From Protostelium mycophagum (Eukaryota > Evosea > Variosea > Protosteliida > Protosteliaceae): a stretch of DNA of 20,325 nucleotides. The stretch is taken from contig MZNV01002972.1 of the NCBI GenBank assembly GCA_002081555.1, positions 1 through 20,325 of the forward strand, in the 5' to 3' direction. A program made the position numbers and the translations under genes. The notes under the pieces were generated by a model. That model saw only the letters and a list, made by a program, of their open reading frames with translations. It was not told the DNA's origin and searched no databases. Below, piece by piece: positions 11,001 through 19,218 of the stretch; the first letter of the stretch is position 1, and the number at the start of each line of letters is the position of its first letter.

Positions 11001-12135
11001 GTTGCTTCGTTGGGGTTATTATTAGATACATATATCTGGGTGGCCTCTGCACTCCTCGCATTCCTTCTCTTCCTTGGTGTAATCTTCGGCGAGTCATCGT
11101 ATAATTGTGTCGCATCCCCTCCTTGCATCTACAACGATGTAAAGATAATATAAAGGGAAATATCAGGATACCAAAACATTTTGATGAAAACATGGTAGCA
11201 ATTTGTGACTGCAGCCGAGCTGCATGGACATGTATAATGCAGAAAAGTCAGAGGTGCATATCAATCCGTCATACATTAGCCGGAGCGTCGCTCTCATACA
11301 ACTGTGTGGGGTCCTCCGTTGTGGATCCCTCAAAGGCAGCCTCTATATCATCGTCTTGTGTGGCACAGTCAAAAACAGACGAAGAATTTCTCACAACATT
11401 TTCATCCTGTTTTTTTTCAATTTTTAAAGACCTTTGGTATTCTCTTCTGGACAATATTTTTCCAGCACTTTGATTTAGAGGTTGAGGAGATACAATATTG
11501 GCAACTCCTCATGTGAATCGACATCTCTCATAGATTGACTGGAAAAAAAAGTGAAAAATATTCTGGAAAATCATTGAAATGAAAGTTGAATAATCATTCA
11601 TAAAGAGAGTGTCATTCTTACTTTTTTTGGAGCGTTGTTCTTCACTTCGTTCTCTTGGGGTCTGATCATCTGCTCATTTCTTGCATCTGCGAAGTTGATT
11701 TGGACATCGCCTAAAATGATCGTGTCCTCCTCCAACACCTACACATTAATTTAATTCTTTAATCTTTCCCGTTCAAAATGTGAAATATGAAGGTGTCATC
11801 ACCTGGTACAGACGTTCAGGTTTCAATGACAACTTCTTGGAGTGGCGTTTCGTGATCAGAAATGTCGTATCTTGCCCTGCCAATGCTTCGAGAAAAATGA
11901 AACCACTGTCCACCACTACTATTGATTAGTGCAATCAATCCTTCGACTCTTTTGACGAACTAAATAGTAATAAGACATGGTATAACTGATTACCAAGATG
12001 AGCGTGTTTTGAGGCGATTGTTGGATGATTTAGTATCATATGACACGTCTTGTGACTCCCCAGCATATATTGTCCGTCATTTATTGCAGTAAAGGACCCA
12101 TTTGGTGCTTGATCACTCCTAAAGACGAGTACCAT
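3970..12135 (-). CDS. MDC1: MDC1-like checkpoint mediator: FHA, about 30 TQxY repeats, SAP, tandem BRCT
   Basis: A 38-exon model on the minus strand joins into one open frame of 1,405 aa. It has an FHA domain at about 1-125, TQ[MLIVF]Y repeats at about 140-765, a KKKSPANRGRGG basic RG-rich stretch, three EPxTPPPP repeats (about 955-1040), a SAP-like domain (about 1060-1095), a basic NLS-like segment (KKRRMN) and tandem BRCT domains (about 1203-1400). FHA plus tandem BRCT is the MDC1 arrangement. BRCT1 has VMFTGIVD, THLVTDKVKRTVKF and FVHFNWVDEC, very close to MDC1. In vertebrates MDC1 binds phosphorylated H2AX through its BRCTs and recruits RNF8 through ATM-phosphorylated TQxF motifs. Start: the first in-frame ATG (12133-12135) leaves only a short leader before the FHA, and an upstream exon cannot be excluded. 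The junction between 11622 and 11406 is the least certain. No SDTD-type NBS1-binding repeats are seen. Confidence 0.88.
5460..5620 (-). other. SAP-like domain of the MDC1-like protein
   Basis: Exon 5620-5573 plus the start of exon 5522-5227 encode VTELKQQCERNGINTK followed by LLRLKKQLVDALVKF. This matches the SAP pattern (xxLK..C...G......KK.LV..L), a helix-turn-helix that binds DNA in many nuclear proteins. Vertebrate MDC1 is not known to carry one. The two halves are on separate exons, and the frame joins at phase 0. Confidence 0.72.
5670..6176 (-). repeat. Three exon-coded EPxTPPPP repeats
   Basis: Consecutive exons 6176-6096, 5976-5878 and 5840-5670 of the MDC1-like gene each begin with a Glu/Lys-rich stretch leading to GVEPKTPPPP, GVEPTTPPPP or EVEPATPPPE. 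The TP dipeptides are candidate proline-directed kinase sites. Their antisense strand reads GGGTTCGACTCC, which imitates a tRNA T-loop but is coding. The intron 5841-5877 is only 37 bp. Confidence 0.85.
6405..6439. repeat. Inverted pair of CATCTACAACG
   Basis: CATCTACAACG (6405-6415) and CGTTGTAGATG (6429-6439) are exact inverse copies, 13 bp apart, inside the intron between exons 6653-6452 and 6387-6218 of the MDC1-like gene. Confidence 0.9.
7373..7621. other. MDC1-like intron of 249 bp between repeat exons
   Basis: Apart from exon 7660-7622 beside it, this interval shows no coding signal. It holds an ACGTTAAGAATTTGCGGTAAGAACCGTG segment (about 7472-7499, split here for description: ACGTTAAG, GCGGTAAG, AACCGTG) related to the dispersed ACGGTA/TACCGTG elements. 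Confidence 0.4.
8130..8223. repeat. 19-bp inverted copy of a repeat exon inside its adjoining intron
   Basis: Bases 8130-8148 (ATCTACAACGAGGACGAAG) are the exact reverse complement of 8205-8223, which is coding sequence of exon 8235-8170 (TQIYNEDED). The copy is in the intron between that exon and exon 8042-7983, so the transcript can fold the exon onto its own 5' splice-site region. Confidence 0.9.
9026..9119. repeat. Degenerate tandem repeat of a GCAGC...GTGAATG unit
   Basis: Three imperfect copies of a 27-38 bp unit containing GCAGCTCAGAGTGAAT and GCGGCAAAGCTGC lie in the intron between exons 9233-9171 and 8916-8848. Each copy ends in a small GCNGC-AAA-GCNGC hairpin. Confidence 0.7.
9961..9973. 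repeat. GCGGC-AAA-GCCGC mini-hairpin
   Basis: Perfect 5-bp arms with a 3-base loop, in the intron between exons 10070-10011 and 9713-9546. Other members of the family are at 5146-5158, 11211-11223, 14936-14948, 18124-18136 and 19185-19196. Confidence 0.8.
11622..12135 (-). other. FHA domain of the MDC1-like protein
   Basis: Three exons (12135-11994, 11918-11803, 11738-11622). Visible FHA signatures are YMLGSHKTCHMIL (usually GR in place of GS), HPTIASKHAHL (the S-x-x-H phosphopeptide-binding element), TTFLITKRHSKKLSL (in place of the usual NGT turn) and EEDTIILGDVQINF. The usual NGT turn is not obvious. In vertebrate MDC1 this domain mediates ATM binding and self-association through a phosphothreonine. 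Confidence 0.85.
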
Positions 12136-12362
12136 AGGGTGATGCAACCGAATTCTGAGTTTTGTGTAAACCTCGAAAAGTTACGCATTGAAGGCAAAAT
12201 CTCATGATCACATCGTCATAATGAGCGTTCGATTTCAATCTTCTATCTATAGACATACAGATATATTGACGGATCCCTCTTCAGAGAACTCCTTCGTACG
12301 GATCTCCCCAACACTCATTCATCTTTTTGATAGGTCGGGATCATTGGTGAGTGTCTTGTAAA
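12136..12362. promoter_or_regulatory. Bidirectional promoter between MDC1-like and FAAP100-like genes
   Basis: The first codons of the two genes are divergent and 227 bp apart, so both promoters and 5' UTRs must share this space. The frame upstream of the MDC1-like ATG stays open for about 13 codons before a stop. I see no TATA box at a convincing position. Confidence 0.6.
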
Positions 12363-15300
12363 ATGATTGTCGCTGATGTCTACAAGCGGGTGATCAAGTT
12401 CGATGAAGAGACTGCAAATGTTGTTTTGGGATATGAGGAGAAAGAGAGTTCTCTCTTCATCCTATCACGCTCTGGATCTGTCTATAAGTTCCCTGTCTCC
12501 TCATTTGAAATCAAAAAGGGTTCGTGATACGTCAAACATTCAATTGATCAACTCCAGAAAATGGGTCTGCAGATGGGAGTGAGCCACCGCTCAAGAAACC
12601 AAAAGTAAAGCCAAAAGGCAAAGAAGTGAAAGATTCTCTGAGGAAATTAAGAAACAACACGAAGCTCATCTCTTTGCGAAGTGAGAAGCCCATTTACACA
12701 CAGGTGAGCTATTGGCATTTCTACCTCTTCAAGATGTAATTCATTACGGTGATAACGGATTTATACAATATTGATCACGGTTCCATACCGTACTTTCTCA
12801 CGGTAGTTACCGAAGTTGAAAGGTTCTCATTCTTATCAATTCTTGTTTCTCTTAGAGATAAATATAATTTTTTTTAATTATTTTTCAATTTGTTTCAATT
12901 TTTTATAAATATTTTACAATTTTTACTAAAGTTCTTTACAGTCAGAGTCATATAAGATCTATTGGACGGCATGTGGAATCTTGGTGTACAGCCTATCACG
13001 TCCCATTTATTTGGTCCAATCACCCTACTCATCTACAACGAGGAAAGAGCTGCCAGAACGACTGTCTGAAAATGACAGCACCAAGTGTTTTTTGAATATC
13101 CTTGTCTTTTATGAATCTACAACGAGAATGAAATTTCTTTGACTTTTCACCCCTGTCACACGACCAGAGACCACTGCAAAATTTACAAGTCGTTTCGGAG
13201 AAATTTATAGCGAATGTTCTTGGAATTTTATCACAACATCAACCTCTTCTGGTATTTGGGGATGCGGCAGGACACGTAATTTATTGAAATTATTTCATTA
13301 TTAATAATTTTTTTAAAAATACTGTGAATAATTATTTATTTTTTTTTGGGATTACATGATCATTTTCGAGGATGTTTTATGCGTATATTTTTTTGAGTGA
13401 AATTTCTGATATTTTTCAAGATATTCGTGTTTTCTTCGGGAAAAAATACAACACACAATTTGATACATCAAATCTCCGAACCTGTTCAAAATATCTTGGT
13501 GGGTGATCATGAATTCTCCACGAAATCTCATCTGATATGTGTACAGTTTTGGAATGGGAGACCTAACGACCCCCGCCAAATCTTGGTCGTAGTCGGGTAA
13601 GAATTCTATTTACACTGGAAATCTGGTCAAGACTCTCATCTACAACTGTCTTATCTCTTCAGTATACGCGGGTCCGTGAACTTTTTCGAAGAAATTTCCG
13701 GGAAACGTCAAGTGTCATCACGACATTTGACATCAGAAGAGAATATCACCTCCTCCCTGATCGTGGGGGACACCCTCGTCTACATCTCTGGTGGTTCTAT
13801 TTTTGCTGCACTGCTGTCACACTATGACGTCAGGGGTGGGGATAAGATACAGGCGATGACGTGTACACGGCAGAATTATGGGACTGAATGCATGTCTCTA
13901 AGTTTGGTAAAAAATAACCAAGTGAGGGAATTTCGGCATTTTACACCTCGAAGAATTTTATTTCAAATGATTTTTTTTAATTTCACATTCTTCAAAGTTT
14001 TTATTAAAACTTTATAATTGTCCAAGATTTTTTACAAAACTCAGGTGGTGATGTTGTCCACAGACGGGAAGTTGGTCAACGTACAACTGACCACAAATCG
14101 GTGATTATCACAGTTCATTGTAGATATCTTACACTTACGTATACAGTTCACAAAGGAATGAGGAGACACATAATAGGATTAAGGAGTCTCTGGAAAAGTT
14201 GAACGATTTTTCGTCAAAACAGAAAGTTCTGAAAAGACTGGACGAAAATGTGATTTATTTTATATATTTCCTGAAAATATTTATATATTTTTTTTACCAA
14301 AAATCGTTTCGTTTTGATTCAATATTTTAGGTGAATGAAGATTTGAAACAATTGAACATAGCCAGCCACATGTGATTTTTCTCAGAAATTCTCTGTAAAT
14401 TTCTCGGAACATTCACAGAATCTCAGGATATACGAGCATCAGAGGAGCAAAACATTACATTGTAAAATAGAACCGATTACGTATGCATCATCTGTACAAA
14501 GCCGCACCGCATTGAGGATCGTTCTTCAGAACAATGAGAATTTCGATTGGAATTCAGGACATTGGTCCTGCACACTACACTTGACAAAAAATCGGGTGAG
14601 TCATCTGTCGTTGTAGATGAGTGGAGAGAACTGATCGAAATTTCAGTACACTGACGTAACCTTGTCCCACCCTTTGGAAACTGTTCAGAGGGGGATCCCA
14701 TGGTATAAATTTCATCCAATTTCGTTTATGAAAGATGACAAGTCCGAAGGAAATTTCATCGAAAATTCACTGAAAATTCACAGTTCATTGGAATTCCCTT
14801 TCGATTTTGGAAATTACGGCGTTGTAGAAGCATCCGTGTATTTATCTTTTCAATTCTTTCCAAGAACAGGTACCTTCTCGTTGTAGATAGCCAAAATCAC
14901 AACCACCTTCTTTACTCCTGCGAGAAGAAATTATTGCAGCTTTGCTGCGAGTAGAAACCACATACAAACGCCATATCAAAGCTCTTGTTTTATTTACCGC
15001 AGGGAAATGCACAATGATGCCAAAAACCCTGATCTACAACGACAAAGCGATTATTGAAACGTCAACCCAATCACATCTTTTGATATTTGAAAAGGTCACA
15101 TGATAGAGAAGAACAGAAGCCAAGTGGCGACCTTCTTACTAGAAAAACAAAAATTTGATCTGTTGGACTTCATAGAGGCTGCACCGATGAACGCGGCGCT
15201 ACAAAGTAGGCCGAAACCGGTTTGTAACACAGGCCAGAGTGATTTAGGTGAACTTTAACAAATTTCCAAACATCTCTTTCATATCTTTCTTCAATTTGCG

Positions 15301-15989
15301 AAAATTAAATTTAATTGTGTATGTCGAAATGATTTTTTGAGACTGTTGTAGATGGGGTGAGCCAGTGGGCCATTGCTAAATTCTCTCCACCATCTACAAC
15401 GAGTTTGGTTTCGTCGAAATTTCTGTTGTCTACTCCGTCACCCGAGGATTTCGAGAAGATAGTGTCTACATTGTGTAGATTAGAGATAAAACAACCGAGC
15501 GAGCCATTCAAATTGTCGACATTCATGAACGAGAAGTTTGCCTTCAAAGCGGTCATGCAACAGAAAGGTGACCATCTCTTTCGTTGTAGATGGCCAAAAA
15601 TTGACCGCAATTAGTCACACAAATATTGTTTCAGTCGACTGTGAATCTACAACCCTTCATAAGATCTGCTGTACACCGTCGACTCTTACGAGATGGTGAT
15701 CTAAACTCACAATATTCCGGATCTTAAATCTCACAGAATCACCAAACACCACAAGACCGCTCCAAGTGCCAAACAACAAAGTAAACACTTTCTTCGGCTC
15801 TTCTGAACGACGCAGGCGCTCCAAGAACTGGTTGGAAAGATGAAGAACTATAGAGAAAAGGCGTACAAACTGGACCAAATCAGTAAGGATCTACTGAGGC
15901 TAAAGAACGAACGCGAGATCAGCAATCTGGGTTCCATTCGGCAGTTGTCACAAAAAGTGAAGTTTTTATTTTACAAGTGCCAAGAATGA
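12363..15989 (+). CDS. FAAP100: FAAP100-like Fanconi anaemia core complex subunit
   Basis: Seventeen exons (12363-12519, 12558-12703, 12942-13103, 13168-13275, 13421-13596, 13663-13906, 14045-14100, 14147-14249, 14331-14371, 14427-14595, 14647-14837, 14870-14950, 15117-15247, 15352-15551, 15635-15695, 15737-15780, 15816-15989) make one frame of 747 aa (human FAAP100 is 881). The first 350 residues look like beta-propeller strands (LLVFGDAAGHIFVFSSG, DTLVYISGGSIFAALLS, VVMLSTDGKLVNVQL). A helical stretch follows (NRIKESLEKLNDFSSKQKVL), then QNNENFDWNSGHWSCTLHL, VATFLLEKQ, FSPPSTTSLVSSKFLL and a C-terminal coiled coil (LDQISKDLLRLKNE). From memory each has a counterpart in the same order in human FAAP100. 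FAAP100 pairs with FANCB and FANCL in the ubiquitin ligase that modifies FANCD2-FANCI. The alternative is its structural relative FANCB. The exon junctions at 14838-14869 (32-bp intron) and 15552 are the weakest. Confidence 0.74.
12704..12941. repeat. FAAP100-like intron 2 with ACGGTA/TACCGT elements
   Basis: The intron of 238 bp contains a cluster of short inverted elements at about 12749-12815: ACGGTGATAACGG, ATCACGGTTCC, ATACCGTACTTTC and TCACGGTAGTTACCG. The rest is AT-rich. Confidence 0.6.
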
Positions 15990-16496
15990 TGAGAGATAGG
16001 CGAAACAACATTTTGTCGAAATACGGGCAGAATATGTGAATTCAAGGGAGGAAATCATGCAGCACCTAATTTTATAAAGTCGCGCAACGCAAGTTTTCTC
16101 AGGACTCCACCACTTGACTTTGACTTGACTCCGAGTCTTTTCCCAATTGAGAATAGATCTAAATGCCTTTGGAAAAACAGATGTCACCTGCAGTGTGTCT
16201 GCAAGTAGTATCTGCACTATCTATGTATGTCCTTTCTGTGATGCCCACCATTTTGCATAATTTTGAATTTTGGATGGATCATCTCTGCTGTCTGCAATGA
16301 AATGAGTTGCAATAAAATTGTTTCTATGGATAAAAATCTCCTTGCATGATGAAATTGCTATGCAAGGACACAAAAGTTGCAGTGCAACTAGAGCAAAGCT
16401 ATCTTATTGGTTGATTTGCGGCGAGGCACAAACAAGACGTGACTCGAAAACAACGAGGTCAATTTTGCCTTCCCGACAGATCCGAATCCACCAAAG
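15990..16496 (+). promoter_or_regulatory. Intergenic region with inverted repeats and a CCAAT-type box
   Basis: This 507-bp gap has no coding signal. Near its right end are CCTTGCAT...ATGCAAGG (16340-16347 and 16360-16367, exact inverse copies), a GTTGC-AGT-GCAAC palindrome (16376-16388) and ATTGG (16406-16410, a reversed CCAAT box), about 90-150 bp before the ankyrin ATG. The positions fit a promoter, but the assignment is an inference. Confidence 0.4.
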
Positions 16497-17124
16497 ATGA
16501 GTGACGATATTGTTTTAAATTCTGTCCAAGAGGCCGCCAAGAGAGGTTATACCGACCAAGTGAAAGAGGCCTTAGAAGCAGGAGAAGGAAAAATTACAGA
16601 TGTTGACTCTCATGTGAGTCATAATCACTCTTTTCGTCTTTTTAGCGCTGATAGATTCTCCCAGAAAAACTCTGCTTTACATTGGGCAGCAAATGGAGGT
16701 CATTATGAGACCGCTGAATACCTCATTTCTCTGGGAGCCGACGTCAACCAAGGTTCGTCTTCTTTTTCCACGCAGCTAACTCCAAACAGTGAACACAGCC
16801 GGAGATACACCTCTTCACCGCGCTGCATGGCGTGGACATCCAAAGGTCTGCGAGCTCTTGATCTCCAAGGGTGGGACTGTCCTTAAAGATTTTCTTTCTG
16901 ATTTCTGTAGGAGCTGGACAATCACGTACAACAAAGAACCGCGATGGTAAACAGCCAATCGACCTGGCCAGAACACACGACGTGAAGAGAGTCGTAGCTC
17001 CTCCTCTAGCAGAAGGTAAATTGGGTCATGAACAGTCTTCATTGAGATCCTGTTTTTATCCTTACTCTTTACAGCTCAAGGCGAGGATGAAGAATTTGAC
17101 CAGGAGGAAGAGGACTCTGATTAA
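16497..17124 (+). CDS. Small ankyrin-repeat protein with acidic tail
   Basis: Five exons (16497-16613, 16665-16752, 16790-16870, 16911-17015, 17075-17124) give 146 aa. An N-terminal helical repeat (VQEAAKRGYTDQVKEALEAG) is followed by two canonical ankyrin repeats (SALHWAANGGHYETAEYLIS, then AGDTPLHRAAWRGHPKVCEL) and a degenerate third one (NRDGKQPIDLARTHDVKRV). The tail is acidic (EDEEFDQEEEDSD). The first intron acceptor is placed at 16664 because it is the one that keeps the ankyrin frame. Ankyrin repeats are protein-binding surfaces, and nothing in the sequence shows the partner. I cannot match it to a named family. Introns are 37-59 bp. Confidence 0.88.
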
Positions 17125-17333
17125 TCAATTGTAACACATACAAAAACAATCTAACAAACTTTGAAAACTGTCATTCATATATCAGAAAATAGCTGAGATG
17201 AACAAGTGTTGTCTTTATTGTCTTCATCAACAAACGGTCTTTCCAAGATTGAATACCTCAGTTGTAAATCAAGAGGTTCCTTTCATCTTTTTCAACAGAA
17301 ATATTAATTTGAATCGAACATTCTCGCGGCAAC

Positions 17334-18994
17334 ATGGACGGACAAAGCCCCGAACATATAGGAAGTGGATTGAGTCCAATCCAACTGGATGATGTTGCAG
17401 TTAGCGAAACTCTTCACGATGAATTGATGACTCTGATGAGATCCGCTGGAATGGAATCCATCGCTAAAGAGACCGGTGTCATTAAAAACGGTTCAATCCT
17501 GGCTCTCAAAGAATACAATGTTGGGAAAGATCAGCCCATGTTCCCTCTTGGTTCCACTTTGAATCTCTCAAATCCACTCAAGAAGTTAGAAAGGAAAGTT
17601 GTCGGTATCAATCTGTGAATAATAATGATTAGGGAGGATCCAAATAAGAGGAAAAGGAATACAGAGGAAGAAGACTCTTTACAAGAACAAGATTCACTCG
17701 AACTTTCAATAGATGTTGCAGAAGAAACACCAACGTGAGTTGAGATACAGCTCATGTGAAATTTTCTCATACTCTTAGTACCAAGAAGAAGAAAAGATCA
17801 TCAAAAAATAACAATAATAATGTTGATGATAAGGGCCAAAAAGGTCTCAGACATTTCAGCTTGAAGGTAGGATGGATCAAAATCATGGAGATGATCATCT
17901 CTGTGTCCTCCATTACAAATGTCAACGTGATGCAGGTGTGCGAGAAGGTGGAACAGAAGCGCACGACAACATATAATGAAGTGGCAGATGAATTAGTTCA
18001 AGAATTGAAAACGGAGAAGAATGGCGTGGTCGATGAGGTGCCGGATGTACTTTTCGTTCATCTTGGACAAATTGCAGAGTATTTTTTCGCAGCAGAGCGA
18101 CAGTAACCTAACTCTCTGCATCTGCAGCCAAGCTGCAAAAGAATTTTGAAATTGTTGATGTGGTGGCATAAATACCAGAAAAAATCTGAGTTGTTTAAAC
18201 TCTGCAGAGATCATCTGCAGCTCATTAATCACATTGTCAGAAATCGATTCTATATGAATGACACGAGCAGAAAAACATTCGTCGCCGGGTGTACGATGCT
18301 TTAAACGTGCTGATGGCCATGCACATCATCAGCAAAGAGAAGAAAGACATCAGATGGATCGGATTACCAACTAACGCGAGACATGAGCTCGAATCTCTTA
18401 AAGCAGATCTCGATTCGAGGTGATCACATGCATCATCACGATGTGGATCCTGAGATTCACAGAATCAAACGCATAAAAAAGAAGCAGAGCGATAACTCAG
18501 AACTAGAACTGCAACAAAACGCTTACCGCAGTCTAGTAACGAGGAATGAAAAAATCCAACACGCAGATCTACAATCCCTCATCTACCTTCCATTCATCAT
18601 CGTCAACACGAAGGTGATGCATCGTCATTTTGATCGTGATGGATGAGCTGATGATGTGAAGAACACGACCGTGATAGAGTGTGAGGTGGCAGATGACAGA
18701 TCAGCCTACTTCTTCAATTTCAATCTGCCATTTGAACTGCATGATGATCACGAGATATTGAGGTGATATGTCTATCCAATCACACCACAAAAAACTATTT
18801 TGTACTGCCCTTCTGCTGGATTTTTTCGCTTGTTTTTTTTCTCTTTCTGAAAAAAAAATAGAAGAAAATGAATATTTTGTAAAATCGGCAGAAAAATGCA
18901 AAATACAAGAAAAAAATCCAAAAAAAAAATGATGGATGACGTCATCATGCTGATGTACATCAGGAGAATGGGGTTGATGGGGGATAAGACATAA
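17334..18994 (+). CDS. TFDP1: E2F dimerization partner DP (TFDP)
   Basis: Eight exons (17334-17604, 17665-17734, 17779-17866, 17936-18037, 18268-18419, 18463-18613, 18662-18762, 18964-18994) give 321 aa (human TFDP1 is 410). The winged-helix DNA-binding domain is unmistakable ([67 protein letters not shown]). The coiled coil and marked-box-like dimerization segments follow ([42 protein letters not shown]). The protein stops nine residues after HEILR, so the acidic C-terminal tail of vertebrate DP is missing. The KKKKRSS run is a likely NLS. DP binds DNA with E2F and controls S-phase and repair genes. The first intron (17605-17664) is inferred: it removes a stop, keeps frame and makes the protein start at 17334. 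A second ATG at 17625 lies inside that intron. Confidence 0.95.
18038..18267. other. TFDP intron with mini-hairpin
   Basis: The intron of 230 bp splits the DP DNA-binding domain between VVDE and QKNIRRR. It holds a GCAGC-CAA-GCTGC hairpin at 18124-18136. The acceptor at 18267 lies after CACGAG; a nearby alternative (18270) would drop one residue. Confidence 0.6.
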
Positions 18995-19218
18995 CAATAC
19001 AATTTATTGAGAGAGTTGTAGTTCATACATGAACAGCTCATTAGACATCTCCTGCCACGTGTCAATCATGTTCCATTGGCAGATGATGATGCTTCTGTTG
19101 AGATTTTTTCATGTTGGGCAACAAGATGATTTTGCAGCAGACACAACACAAGCATAAAGATGTCATCATGCGGTAAACCTCACAGCGGCGAGCCGCAGAG
19201 ATCATGTTTCTGTCATTG
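18995..19218. other. Convergent 3' region between TFDP and the Abraxas-like gene
   Basis: No coding signal is convincing on either strand. A GCGGC-GA-GCCGC hairpin lies at 19185-19196. On the minus strand CTCAATAAATTG near 19010-19000 could be a distal polyadenylation signal for the gene on that strand. Confidence 0.4.

Larger units (their letters stand above)
6843..11406 (-). repeat. TQ[M/L/I/V]Y repeat array, mostly one repeat per exon
   Basis: About 31 copies of a unit with consensus [ED]-A-T-Q-[MLI]-Y-[DEN]-[DE], first as ATQDDD in 11406-11275 and last as PTQVYNE in 7067-6843. Exons 10070-10011, 9498-9442, 9400-9335, 9233-9171, 8916-8848, 8793-8731, 8687-8628, 8546-8481, 8440-8381, 8334-8278, 8235-8170, 8042-7983, 7920-7846 and 7660-7622 each carry exactly one copy. 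They start with a GAAGCGACACAG-like sequence, usually end ATGGAG|GT, and are multiples of three in length (39-75 nt). Copies are diverged between motifs, with basic Lys/Arg-rich linkers. The TQ fits an ATM/ATR site, and aromatic +3 fits the RNF8 FHA preference. Confidence 0.93.

Noticed and set aside
11407-11530. Open stretch upstream of exon 11406-11275 as a longer MDC1-like exon
   Set aside because: It reads as plausible protein for about 35 residues, but no acceptor gives the phase required by the FHA exon ending at 11622. The CAG at 11407-11409 does. Kept as uncertain.
15966-16217. 83-residue minus-strand open frame after the FAAP100-like gene
   Set aside because: No domain, no splice partners and no similarity visible; probably chance.
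17334-17618. Stand-alone 94-residue gene six bases upstream of DP, suggesting an operon
   Set aside because: A 60-bp GT-AG intron (17605-17664) joins this frame to DP with correct phase, so it is more simply the first DP exon.
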